Shown piece by piece: positions 35,888-45,117 of a stretch of DNA of 64,000 bases; the first letter of the stretch is position 1; each line of letters opens with the position of its first letter. Source of the stretch: Cytophagales bacterium (GTDB lineage: Bacteria > Bacteroidota > Bacteroidia > Cytophagales > Spirosomataceae). Below the pieces are notes generated by a model. It was not told where the DNA came from. It worked only from the letters and a program-made list of their open reading frames with translations, and did no database searches. Made by a program: the position numbers and the translations under genes. The stretch lies in the NCBI GenBank assembly GCA_013298025.1, contig JAAFJE010000001.1:1-64000 (forward strand). Reading direction: 5' to 3'.

Positions 35888-36451
35888 TTGTTACACAAGC
35901 TCAATCCTCTTTTCGCTCGATTGTATCGGTTTTTCGGCTGGAAAATAAGCGGCCACATCCCCGATATACCCCAAAGTATCCTCATTTTTGCACCACACGC
36001 CACGTGGCTCGACTTTCTGGTGGGCGTTGGTGCGAGAGCTTATGTTGACAAGCCTATCCATTACCTTGGTAAAGCAGAGCTATTCAATACCCCTTTTGGT
36101 GGGTTGTTTAAGGCATTGGGAGGCTATCCTGTAGAACGAGCCAAACGCAACAACCTCGTAGATTGGATTGTGTCGCTTTATCAACAAAAAGAATCGTTTC
36201 ATTTAGCCCTTGCACCCGAAGGCACACGCAAAGACGTAGATAGCCTCAAAACTGGCTTTTATTATATCGCCCAGAAAGCCCATATTCCTATTATTATGGT
36301 GGGCGTTGATTACGCCCAAAAGACCATTTTTATTGCCGAGCCTTTTTATTGTAGCCAAGACCTCACAGCAGATATGCAGCACATCGCCCGTTTTTATGAC
36401 CAATTGCCCGGTAAAAAGAAAGCGTGGGTACGAGCGATGCTGGAGGGGTGA
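35888..36451 (+). CDS. 1-acyl-glycerol-3-phosphate acyltransferase-like protein (TTG start)
   Basis: A 187-residue LPLAT/PlsC-fold acyltransferase. The catalytic motif is HATWLD (HxxxxD, about 37-42) and the substrate motif LAPEGTRK (about 113-120). It is shorter than most PlsC proteins and resembles the short glycerol acyltransferase family of Bacteroidota; it could act on lysophosphatidic or other glycerolipids. No ATG occurs early in frame, so TTG at 35888 (MLHKLNPLFARLY) is used. It follows lpxB and may be co-transcribed. Confidence 0.82.
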   Translation: MLHKLNPLFARLYRFFGWKISGHIPDIPQSILIFAPHATWLDFLVGVGARAYVDKPIHYLGKAELFNTPFGGLFKALGGYPVERAKRNNLVDWIVSLYQQKESFHLALAPEGTRKDVDSLKTGFYYIAQKAHIPIIMVGVDYAQKTIFIAEPFYCSQDLTADMQHIARFYDQLPGKKKAWVRAMLEG

Positions 36452-36526
36452 ACGGTTTTTGCAAGAGAATAACACATCAAATCTCTTTTGCCAACTCCAA
36501 TCAATCTTTCAGCCATAACTTTTTCC

Positions 36527-37540
36527 CTAAGAATGCACAATCAAGCGGGTATTGATGACAATTTCTTCGGGTGGTAGTACGCTATCGGCGGGCGATTGGA
36601 TTATTTTGAGCAGTAATTTGGCAGCCTCCTCTCCCATTTGGTAGGCAAATTGCTCCACTGAGGCCAACGGCGGATTGTCTAAATACGCTGTAATGGGCAA
36701 GTTGGCAAAACTCACAAACACGATGTCTTTGTTGGGTACTAAACCTTTTTGTCGGCAGGCTTGCATGGCGTACATGGCCACGTAATCGTTGAAACAAAAA
36801 ACGGCTTCTGGCATGGTAGGGCCGTCTATCAAATCAAGCATTTTTTTCAAGGTATCTTCCTTGCTCAAATCGGTTGTTTTAATAAAAGGCTGGTGAATGG
36901 GCAAATCGAACTGCTTCATGGCGTTCCAATAGCCCATTAGGCGTTCGTCGGATACCTCCAGACTAGCTGGGCCATTGAGAATAGCCACTTTTTTGATGCC
37001 TTTTTGGGCCAGAAACTGAATCACCTCAAAAGCGGCATCGGCAATATTGCCACGCACCCGATTGACGGGTACGTCTTTGGGTACTCGGTCGAAAAACACC
37101 ACAGGAATCCCATAGTTTTCTAATTCTCTAAACTGATAATATTGTGTTGTTTCGGCTGATATAGAAGCAATTACACCATCTACACGGCTATTGATAAACG
37201 ACTTGATAGCCCTGTTTTCTCTTTCCAATTTATCTCTCGACTGGCTCACCACCACGTTGTATTGCTGTGCCGAAATTACATCTTCGATGCCCGTAATCGC
37301 CTGAGAAAAAAACTCTTCTTGCAAATGTGGCAAAACCACACCAATGGTAGCTGTGCGGTTTTTTTTGAGTAAAATCGCCGCTGGATTGGGTACATAGTGC
37401 AAACGCTGGGCAGTTTCAAAGACCCGCTCCTTGGTTCGTAAACCAATACGAGGATGGTTCTGTAAAGCCCTTGATACCGTCGAAACCGATATGCCCAAGG
37501 CTTGTGCTATATCTTTGATTGTCACCTGAATCTTTTGCAT
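36527..37540 (-). CDS. LacI-family transcriptional regulator
   Basis: A 337-residue sugar-responsive repressor. The N-terminal helix-turn-helix reads VTIKDIAQALGISVSTVSRALQ (5-26 region), with hinge ERVFETAQRLHYVPNPAA, followed by a periplasmic-binding-protein-like effector domain. It is divergent from galK-galT with a 264-nt gap between, so regulation of galactose use is inferred from position. A possible operator in the gap is GAAAACATTTTTC (37625-37637), an imperfect palindrome. Confidence 0.93.
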   Translation of the reverse strand: MQKIQVTIKDIAQALGISVSTVSRALQNHPRIGLRTKERVFETAQRLHYVPNPAAILLKKNRTATIGVVLPHLQEEFFSQAITGIEDVISAQQYNVVVSQSRDKLERENRAIKSFINSRVDGVIASISAETTQYYQFRELENYGIPVVFFDRVPKDVPVNRVRGNIADAAFEVIQFLAQKGIKKVAILNGPASLEVSDERLMGYWNAMKQFDLPIHQPFIKTTDLSKEDTLKKMLDLIDGPTMPEAVFCFNDYVAMYAMQACRQKGLVPNKDIVFVSFANLPITAYLDNPPLASVEQFAYQMGEEAAKLLLKIIQSPADSVLPPEEIVINTRLIVHS

Positions 37541-37804
37541 ACTAAATACTATTTTGTCTTACGCCTCTTACTTTTATCGAGTCTAAATTACAAATCATAT
37601 TTCAAAGTATCGCCTGCTTTTACCGAAAACATTTTTCAGGCAATGCCCCAAGCTCAAACTTCGTACTTGTGCAAATGTTTGCTTGCCATGAAAATAAGCC
37701 AATTAAGCTTTTTTATAAAAAATGGAGGTAAAACTACCTTTTTTTGGATTTTTTATATGAAAAAAAATACATTCCTTTGAAAAAAATTAATCCCCTTCAT
37801 AGTC

Positions 37805-38959
37805 ATGTATCCTGCGTGTATTGTAGATAAATTTCAAGAGCTGTTTGGCTCTGCACCACAAGTAACGGTAAGAGCGCCCGGGCGTATCAACCTCATTGGC
37901 GAGCATACCGATTATAACGATGGCTTTGTATTGCCAGCAAGTATCGACAAAGCCATTTATTTTGCGGCTGCTACACGCCCCGATACCCTCGTTGAAGTAT
38001 TTGCTTATGACCTAGGCGAATCGCTTACTTTTAGCATTGAAGCCCTCGATAAAATTCCGAATCACTGGAGTAATTACTTGAAAGGCGTAGTAGATGAGTT
38101 GCAAAAAGCGGGCTTGTCGTTCGGAGGCTTAAACCTCGTTTTTGGAGGCGATATTCCTCTGGGAGCAGGCGTTTCGTCGTCGGCGGCTGTAGAAACAGGA
38201 CTGGCGTTTGTCATCAATCATCTTTATGCACTTGGCTTAGATACCATGACGATGGTGAAAACAGCAAAAGCTGCCGAGAATCATTTTGTAGGCGTAAACT
38301 GTGGGATTATGGACCAATTTGCCTCTATGTTTGGTAAAAAAGACCACGTGATTCGCCTCGATTGTCGGGATTTGAGTTATGCGTATTTTCCTATTGCTTT
38401 ACCCGAGCATACGGTTATTTTGTGTAATACAGGGGTAAAACACTCGTTGGGCGATTCAGAATACAATACCCGTCGCCTCGAATGTGAGGAAGCCTTGCGT
38501 ATGTTAGCCCAAAATTTTCCTAGCATCAAAAGTTGGAGAGATGTATCGTTCGAGCAATTGGATGCCATCAAATCACAACTTTCCGATAATGTGTATCGCA
38601 GAGCCTTGTATGTCATTGGCGAAATTGAGCGAGTAATTGTAGCTTGCGAAGCCCTCGACGCACACGATTTGGCAACGTTTGGACAAAAAATGAACGAAAC
38701 CCACCAAGGTTTACAACACAATTATGAAGTAAGTTGTCCCGAACTCGACTTTCTAGCAGCCCGTGCCATCGAAAATCCTGCGGTGATTGGGGCTAGAATG
38801 ATGGGCGGTGGCTTTGGCGGATGCACCATCAATATTGTAGAAAAAGCGGCTGCGGCTGATTTTTTGAGTTCGATGAAAGAAGCTTATAGCACCGCTTTCC
38901 AAAAAGCATTAGTTTGTTACGAAGTGGCCCTCACCAACGGTACAGAAAGCATGGCATAA
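37805..38959 (+). CDS. galK: Galactokinase
   Basis: A 384-residue GHMP kinase that phosphorylates galactose at C1, first step of the Leloir pathway. Family motifs: [20 protein letters not shown] (about 22-41), the ATP loop [15 protein letters not shown] (about 118-132) and the C-terminal GGGFGGCTI (about 338-346). The start is the ATG at 37805. It is followed after 37 nt by galT. Confidence 0.97.
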   Translation: MYPACIVDKFQELFGSAPQVTVRAPGRINLIGEHTDYNDGFVLPASIDKAIYFAAATRPDTLVEVFAYDLGESLTFSIEALDKIPNHWSNYLKGVVDELQKAGLSFGGLNLVFGGDIPLGAGVSSSAAVETGLAFVINHLYALGLDTMTMVKTAKAAENHFVGVNCGIMDQFASMFGKKDHVIRLDCRDLSYAYFPIALPEHTVILCNTGVKHSLGDSEYNTRRLECEEALRMLAQNFPSIKSWRDVSFEQLDAIKSQLSDNVYRRALYVIGEIERVIVACEALDAHDLATFGQKMNETHQGLQHNYEVSCPELDFLAARAIENPAVIGARMMGGGFGGCTINIVEKAAAADFLSSMKEAYSTAFQKALVCYEVALTNGTESMA

Positions 38960-38996
38960 AAGCCCTATCTATTCCATAATTCTTATTTTACTTTTC

Positions 38997-40034
38997 ATGA
39001 ATTTCGACGAAAATCCGCATAGACGCTACAACCCACTCACCGATAGCTGGGTGTTGGTATCGCCTCACCGTGCCAAACGTCCTTGGCAAGGACAAGTAGA
39101 AAAACTGCCAGAAGACAACCGACCAGCACACGACCCAACTTGTTATTTATGTGCTGGCAATACTCGTATCAATGGCGAAGTAAATCCTGATTATAAAAAT
39201 GTATATATTTTCGATAACGATTTTGCCGCCTTACTTGCCGATACGCCCGACGAGGAATACACTGATGGCGAATTGTTTTTGGCAAAATCAGAAAAGGGTA
39301 TCGGACGAGTGATTTGTTTTTCTCCCTATCATAACCTTACCGTACCAGAAATGGAAGAAGCCGACATCAGGGCTGTGGTAGATGCTTGGGTAGAAGAATA
39401 CCTGACGTTGGGGGCAAATCCATTCATTAATTATATCCAAATTTTTGAAAACAAAGGCTTCGTTATGGGTTGCTCGAATCCGCATCCACACGGGCAAATC
39501 TGGGCACAAAGCAGCATTCCAGACGAACCATTGAAGAAGCAAATAGCGCAGGAAAAATATTGGCAAAAACACCAACGCACTTTATTGAGCGATTACCTTG
39601 CCAAGGAATTAGAAAAACAAGAACGCATTTTGTTTGAAAATGAGCATTTTGTGGCACTTGTACCTTTCTGGGCGGTTTGGCCTTTTGAAACCATGATTGT
39701 TCCCAAACGCCCAATGGCACGTATCAGCGACATGACCGATGCCGAACGTGACGCATTTGCCAATGCCTACAAACGCTTGACCGTTAAGTACGATAACCTT
39801 TTTGAAACCTCATTTCCTTATTCGGCAGGCATACACCAAGCTCCTAGCGATGGCGTTGCGTACCAAGCTTGGCACTGGCATTTTGTGTTTTATCCGCCTT
39901 TGTTGCGTTCAGCTACAGTGAAGAAATTTATGGTAGGCTACGAAATGCTTGCCAACCCACAAAGAGATATTTCGGCAGAGAAAAGTGCCGCCATTCTACG
40001 TGAGTTGTCGGAAGTGCATTATAAACAAAAATAG
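38997..40034 (+). CDS. galT: Galactose-1-phosphate uridylyltransferase
   Basis: A 345-residue HIT-superfamily enzyme that exchanges UMP between UDP-glucose and galactose-1-phosphate. It has [23 protein letters not shown] near the start, the zinc-site CYLCAGN (about 50), and the nucleophile motif [11 protein letters not shown] (about 159-169) with the catalytic second His. It completes a galK-galT operon; a UDP-galactose epimerase is not in the window. A palindromic element follows 30 nt after the stop. Confidence 0.97.
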   Translation: MNFDENPHRRYNPLTDSWVLVSPHRAKRPWQGQVEKLPEDNRPAHDPTCYLCAGNTRINGEVNPDYKNVYIFDNDFAALLADTPDEEYTDGELFLAKSEKGIGRVICFSPYHNLTVPEMEEADIRAVVDAWVEEYLTLGANPFINYIQIFENKGFVMGCSNPHPHGQIWAQSSIPDEPLKKQIAQEKYWQKHQRTLLSDYLAKELEKQERILFENEHFVALVPFWAVWPFETMIVPKRPMARISDMTDAERDAFANAYKRLTVKYDNLFETSFPYSAGIHQAPSDGVAYQAWHWHFVFYPPLLRSATVKKFMVGYEMLANPQRDISAEKSAAILRELSEVHYKQK

Positions 40035-40064
40035 TAAGTACTAATGGTGAATGGTTAATTAATA

Positions 40065-40219
40065 CTGTACGAAGGATTTTATTTTGTTCAAAAGTGTTCT
40101 TATTATTCACATTTTTTGGTGTAGCGGCAACCCTTGCAGTTGCCATGTTGAGTGTGGCAACTGCAAGAGTTGCCGCTACAGCAATTTTATTTGAAAGATA
40201 AAACCAATCCTTCGTACAG
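40065..40219. repeat. Long palindromic element A
   Basis: A 155-bp imperfect palindrome. Outer ends CTGTACGAAGGAT (40065-40077) and ATCCTTCGTACAG (40207-40219). Inner arms of 26 bp (40120-40145, 40155-40180) start TGTAGCGGCAACCCTTGC and differ from perfect complementarity at one position, with a 9-nt loop. It lies in the gap between convergent galT and the DUF5916 gene. A close relative is at 50787-50941. Confidence 0.85.
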
Positions 40220-40245
40220 TTCTAATTCACCATTTCACATTGACC

Positions 40246-42450
40246 TCAAAACTGTTTGAGATAAGAAACTTTGGTAATGATATGCTGTTCTTGTTGAGCC
40301 GAGCCGTCGCTACCGTTAAATCCTCGCTGGTTGAACACCAAATAAATGTATGAAAGTGGACGGTATTCCCAAGAAAAGCGGATATTCCATGTATCTCGGT
40401 TATTTTGAGAATTTTTCTGAAAAAAGCTTATCAACTGTACCCTCGGATTCAAAGCCAAACGACTTTCGATGCTGTACAACTGTACCGATTTTGTACTTTG
40501 GTCGTCGCCTACTTCTCTAAAATCATTGTTTTCAAAAGCCATGTTAAAAGCAACGTGTGGCTTAGGGGCGATGCGCAAGGTAGCACGAGTATAATTAAGC
40601 TTTCCGTTATAATACCCTCCTATTTCTTGGTTGATGCTGTAAGATAATTTTTTCGACCCATCGCTACCCGCATACAAAATATAACGCTCATAATGGTACT
40701 CGTTGGGCGAAATCTGAATGTTTACAGGAGCAAACGCTTCTTCTAGCTTCTGATAATAAAGGTTGTATATCAAACCAAAAAATCCACCCGACTGCAAGTT
40801 GAGCCAAATAGGATTAAAGCTGATTTGTCGCTCTAACAGGTGTCCTTTGGAGGCACTGTGGTAATACTCGACAAACAAACCCGGCTCAAAGCTTCTCACC
40901 CACGAAGGCAGCCATTTTCCTCTATTGGTTAAATAAAAACCTGGTGTATTGGCCAACACGTCGTTGCGTGATACAAAGCCCATTTCGGGTTTGTAATGGG
41001 CATCTACATACGACTGCGTGTACCATGCCACAAGGTTGTTGTTGCGGTACAACAATTGGTTGTACGCAGCTAGTCCTGTTTTGTCTTCGTTAGAGTTTTG
41101 TGAAAACATCGCCATCGAACTCAGGGCTAAAGCTTTGGATAAGCGAAAAAAGCCATCGACAGCCCCTGTTGTATTGTTGTGATGACTGCTGTTTTTGAGG
41201 GTAAACAACGTTCCAATACGGTTTTGTTTACCAATGTTTTCTACATAACGACCTACAAAAAAATTGGTAGCTGGACTCAACTCGTTGGCTCTTTGCCGAA
41301 TAGCCATTGCACCAATATTCCGTTGTTCAGAACGATACACCAAACGGCTTCCAAAGTCGATAGCAACGGGGCGGGCGTTGTCGTCGAGTCCGATGGTTCT
41401 ACTGAAAAAAGGTTGAATACGCATAGCTCCTCCAGCCAAATCCTCGAACGGAGCTAACCCAACCCCAAACAACGAAGCATTTTCAAGAAAAAACTGTCTG
41501 CGTTCGGGAAAGAAAACCGAGAAACGTGTCAGGTTATTTACCTGTCGGTCGGCATCGGCTTGGGCAAAATCGGTATTAAAAGTAAGGTCGAAAATAGTAT
41601 TGGGATTGATGGCCCATTTGATTTCGCCCCCCACTTTCAACGAAGTGCTTGCGCCTGTTTGCTCGTAATCGTTGCCTTTGTAATGGTCATAAGCAAACAA
41701 AGTATAAGGTATAGCCCGAATATTGGTAGCCGAAGGTGGCGGCGGTTGCAGATGCGTCAGCAAACCAGCGTAGTCCATGCGTAGAGCACTAAACGAACGA
41801 GGATACGGCGACCACGCATTGAGGGCATTGGTTGACCGTCTGTTTCTAAAGAAGTTGATACCCCACGCCTGTGTTGAATCGGTTTTAGGATAACGCAAGG
41901 TTTGCCACGGAATGGCTATTTCGGCAACCCATCCCGAATCTGAGCGTGCGGTTCGCACACGCCAAAGGCCATCCCAATCGATGTCATACATACGGTCGTC
42001 GAATGCCAGCAAATCTCTTTGTGTGCCAAAAGGGTTGGTTATCAAGGCCATTGCATTGCGTTGGTCGTTGAAGCCATCAAAGGCTACGCCAAAAGAATCG
42101 TGGCTACGAAACTCGAAATCTCGCTTAAAATCGGGGGTACGCAATGCTTTTTTTCCCAAAGAATCATAGCAAATGCCTGCAATGTAGAGGTAGTCTTGGT
42201 TGAACAATACTTTTACATGGGTGCGTTGCTTGGCTTGTGTGCCTTGAAATGGCTCTACCTCAAAATCTAATGCCACTGGTTGTACCGAATGCCAAGCGGC
42301 TTCGTCTAAATTGCCATCAATTTTTAGGTGCGTATCAATGCGATGTGCCTTGAAGGCTTTCCGTGGCGTAGAGGGGGTAAATGTTTCCTGTGCATAGAGC
42401 CTCGTAGTAAAAAAGCATAATAAAATGATGAAGCGTACTGTTGTTGTCAT
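40246..42450 (-). CDS. DUF5916 protein with CBM9-like N-terminal domain
   Basis: A 734-residue exported protein. After a signal peptide (MTTTVRFIILLCFFTTRLYAQ) comes a CBM9-like beta-sandwich (about 30-215, with KIDGNLDEAAWHSV and WVAEIAIPWQTLRYP), followed by a DUF5916 beta-rich domain of about 500 residues, probably an outer-membrane barrel (alternating hydrophobic strands, C-terminal KVSYLKQF). Such proteins are abundant in Bacteroidota; function is not established, though carbohydrate binding at the surface is plausible. The start is the ATG at 42450; the 21-codon extension is rejected. Confidence 0.88.
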   Translation of the reverse strand: MTTTVRFIILLCFFTTRLYAQETFTPSTPRKAFKAHRIDTHLKIDGNLDEAAWHSVQPVALDFEVEPFQGTQAKQRTHVKVLFNQDYLYIAGICYDSLGKKALRTPDFKRDFEFRSHDSFGVAFDGFNDQRNAMALITNPFGTQRDLLAFDDRMYDIDWDGLWRVRTARSDSGWVAEIAIPWQTLRYPKTDSTQAWGINFFRNRRSTNALNAWSPYPRSFSALRMDYAGLLTHLQPPPPSATNIRAIPYTLFAYDHYKGNDYEQTGASTSLKVGGEIKWAINPNTIFDLTFNTDFAQADADRQVNNLTRFSVFFPERRQFFLENASLFGVGLAPFEDLAGGAMRIQPFFSRTIGLDDNARPVAIDFGSRLVYRSEQRNIGAMAIRQRANELSPATNFFVGRYVENIGKQNRIGTLFTLKNSSHHNNTTGAVDGFFRLSKALALSSMAMFSQNSNEDKTGLAAYNQLLYRNNNLVAWYTQSYVDAHYKPEMGFVSRNDVLANTPGFYLTNRGKWLPSWVRSFEPGLFVEYYHSASKGHLLERQISFNPIWLNLQSGGFFGLIYNLYYQKLEEAFAPVNIQISPNEYHYERYILYAGSDGSKKLSYSINQEIGGYYNGKLNYTRATLRIAPKPHVAFNMAFENNDFREVGDDQSTKSVQLYSIESRLALNPRVQLISFFQKNSQNNRDTWNIRFSWEYRPLSYIYLVFNQRGFNGSDGSAQQEQHIITKVSYLKQF

Positions 42451-43228
42451 AGCGATGGAGTGTTCAAAGATGTTTTTTACAAAAACTAAGCAAGGTACAC
42501 TCCCTTTACACAAATAAAGGGCATATTTTGATATGCGGTTGAAGGATTTTATGAGTGGATTTACAGCCTGAAATCAAATTAGGGACAAAGCATGGCTTCG
42601 TCCCTAACTAACTCATTAAACTTGAATTTAATCTTTTAACCAAATTTCAACAAACGCAGTCGGCATTGGAATGTCGTTTTGTCGTGTATGCTTGAATCAT
42701 ACACCCATTGTAGTTTGTTTATGATGAAGTGTAACCAAAAAACAAGTTACAAAACAACTAAGAAGCGTATCCTCTGCAAAATTTATTCGCTCAGTTTGTA
42801 CTTTTTTTAGACCAATGACGTAAAACAGTAGCTTCAAAAAGGCCTTTCTGTAAGACTTAGTAAAATGATAAGTACTTGATTTTCAAAAATATAAAATAAG
42901 TATTTATTCTTATATTCAGCTATTTATGATACACCCTATAGTTATTTATCCTTATGCTATTTTGAATATATCATAGTATGATGTACCCTCGTTTGTAGAA
43001 GAACCTCTACATTATTTTTTCACTTAGCTTCTTTCGTAAGTAGTTTGTCGAAAAAGGAATGATTTTCTTACGAATTATCATACTAAAAGCCTCTATTTAG
43101 TCGTAATTTTGATTGAAGTATAAAGTATAAAATGCCTAGATTTTACGATAATAGATTTCATTTTTTGATGTAAAAACTACCATATCTCTGTTAAACAAAA
43201 GCTATTAACCTCAAGATTTTAGATTATT
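42451..43228. other. 778-nt intergenic region between DUF5916 and the LytS-like kinase
   Basis: AT-rich. It contains a hairpin at 42579-42608 (TTAGGGACAAAGC / GCTTCGTCCCTAA, one mismatch) and another, TGTATG / CATACA, near 42685-42703. On the minus strand a short frame ending in FVEIWLKD stops at about 42635, just before the hairpin, and could be the tail of a decayed gene. No full gene could be defined. Confidence 0.4.
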
Positions 43229-44314
43229 TTGGCAACAATTTCGCTCAACCAAAACTCAAATATTCCTATACACGTCGTACCCTTGCAAAAAGTTTTGGCT
43301 AGAAGGGGCGTATATCACACCTTATTTTGGTTGGTGATAGGAATTTATAACACCCTGTATTTGGGCTTTTTACGGGATGATTATTCGGAGGCGTTCTTTG
43401 AATTTGCCGTAAAATTTCCATTTTATCTACTGGTCGTTTACGTCAATTTGTATTATTTCATTCCGCAGTTTTTGCTCAAAGGGCGTTATGTGCTGTATTT
43501 CATCTTGCTTACGCTTTCTACTTTGGTAGCTGTTTCGTTTTTTCTGACGCTCATCAATCATCTTATTTATATCAATTACTGTCCGTCGGGCTATAAACCT
43601 AATATGCCTTTCGACCCTAAGCTCACCATCAAACGGATGTTCGATATGGTGTCGATTTTTGGCATGACAACGGGCATTAAGCTTACCAAAGATTGGATTG
43701 GGCATCAAGAAAAGTTGAAAGATTTAGAAAAACAAAACCTCAAAAACGAGCTAGAATTTCTCAAATCGCAGATTCAGCCTCATTTTTTCTTTAATACGCT
43801 TAATAATTTGTATTCTTTGACCCTCAAAAAGTCGGATTTAGCTCCAGAAGTGGTTTTAAAATTGTCCGATTTGATGAGCTATATGCTGTATGAATCAGAC
43901 AGCCAAGAAACTACTTTACGTAAAGAAATAGAACATATCAAAAATTACCTAGACCTTGAAAGTTTGCGTTTTGGGAAGCGTTTGCATTTGGAATTGAGTA
44001 TTTTGGGAGAAACTGATTCAAAGAAAATTCCTCCCTTGTTACTTTTACCTTTTATTGAGAATGCGTTTAAACATGGCACATCGCATGAAACGGGCGAAAT
44101 TCGCCTCAAAATTACGTTGCAAGCAACCACCCACAAGCTGTTGTTTGAAGTAAGCAATCCTCGTTTCGAGCATGGTCAATCAAGAAAAAAACACAAAGGT
44201 TTGGGATTGAAAAACGTCAGACGACGACTCGATTTATTGTATGCCGACCGCTATATTCTACACATACAACCCACTGCCAAAGAATATGCCATCTCGTTGC
44301 AGTTGCCTTTATAG
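43229..44314 (+). CDS. LytS-type sensor histidine kinase (TTG start)
   Basis: A 361-residue membrane kinase. Four hydrophobic segments (about 28-150) precede a HisKA_7TM/His_kinase (PF06580) domain with the H-box SQIQPHFFFNTLNNLYSL (His about 186) and an ATPase part with LLLPFIENAFKHG and KGLGLKNVRRRL. Only TTG at 43229 is available as a start; a stop lies three codons upstream and no ATG follows nearby. It is paired with a LytTR response regulator 29 nt downstream. Signals sensed by such pairs in Bacteroidota are mostly unknown. Confidence 0.93.
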   Translation: MATISLNQNSNIPIHVVPLQKVLARRGVYHTLFWLVIGIYNTLYLGFLRDDYSEAFFEFAVKFPFYLLVVYVNLYYFIPQFLLKGRYVLYFILLTLSTLVAVSFFLTLINHLIYINYCPSGYKPNMPFDPKLTIKRMFDMVSIFGMTTGIKLTKDWIGHQEKLKDLEKQNLKNELEFLKSQIQPHFFFNTLNNLYSLTLKKSDLAPEVVLKLSDLMSYMLYESDSQETTLRKEIEHIKNYLDLESLRFGKRLHLELSILGETDSKKIPPLLLLPFIENAFKHGTSHETGEIRLKITLQATTHKLLFEVSNPRFEHGQSRKKHKGLGLKNVRRRLDLLYADRYILHIQPTAKEYAISLQLPL

Positions 44315-44343
44315 CACAACAACATCCTTAAAACCAAACGTTT

Positions 44344-45087
44344 ATGAAGCTTAAAACTTTAATTGTTGACGACGAACCCCTTGCCTTAGATGTACTCGAA
44401 ACGTTTATTCAACGAGTAGATGGACTAGAACTGGTAGGGCGTTGCGAGAATGGTATTCAAGCCTTGAACCTCCTTCAAAAAGGAGGCATAGACCTCTTGT
44501 TTTTAGACATAGAAATGCCTACGCTCGACGGACTAGAATTGCTCAAAAGCCTGCACCATGCTCCCAAGGTAATTATTACCACTGCTTACCGTGATTATGC
44601 CGTAGAAAGCTTTGAGCTAGACGTAGTTGACTACCTCGTAAAGCCTATTCCATTCCAGCGTTTTGTGAAGGCTGTCAACAAAGTATTGCAACGCAACGAA
44701 GAGATAGATTTGGTTTCGGAAGCCAATGCCTACCAACAACTCGACAAGCCCGAAAAGCCCGAAGCGATGTTTATCAAAGTAGATAAACGCATTGTAAAAG
44801 TATTTTTCAAAGATATACTTTTCATCGAAAGCCTCAAAGATTACATTCGAGTGCATACCACCACCGAAGCCTACGTCACTTACCAAACCATGAATGGCAT
44901 TGGTGAAATTTTACCTGCCGAAGACTTTGCTCGTATTCACAAATCTTTCATCGTAGCCATTCATAAAGTTAGCTCTATCGAAGCCAACGACCTTATTGTA
45001 AATAACCGCTCTTTACCTATTGGAAGGAGTTATCGAGAAGAAATTTTGGAAAAAATCTACCGAACAGGCGTGTTGGCGGTGAAATAA
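44344..45087 (+). CDS. LytTR-family response regulator
   Basis: A 247-residue regulator. The receiver has DDEP and phospho-acceptor Asp in LLFLDIEMPTLDG (about 50-62) with the Lys in YLVKPIPFQRF. The C-terminal LytTR DNA-binding domain (about 140-245) includes IKVDKRIVKVFFKDILFIES and IHKSFIVAIHKVSSIEAN. It forms a two-component pair with the upstream kinase and probably binds direct repeats near its own targets. Confidence 0.96.
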   Translation: MKLKTLIVDDEPLALDVLETFIQRVDGLELVGRCENGIQALNLLQKGGIDLLFLDIEMPTLDGLELLKSLHHAPKVIITTAYRDYAVESFELDVVDYLVKPIPFQRFVKAVNKVLQRNEEIDLVSEANAYQQLDKPEKPEAMFIKVDKRIVKVFFKDILFIESLKDYIRVHTTTEAYVTYQTMNGIGEILPAEDFARIHKSFIVAIHKVSSIEANDLIVNNRSLPIGRSYREEILEKIYRTGVLAVK

Positions 45088-45117
45088 ACACACGTTTTCT
45101 GCCTAAAAATCAAGCAC

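Noticed and set aside
42610-42720. Short minus-strand coding-like tail ending FVEIWLKD followed by a hairpin
   Set aside because: It is only about 22 codons after an in-frame stop, with no start codon; kept only as a possible gene remnant.
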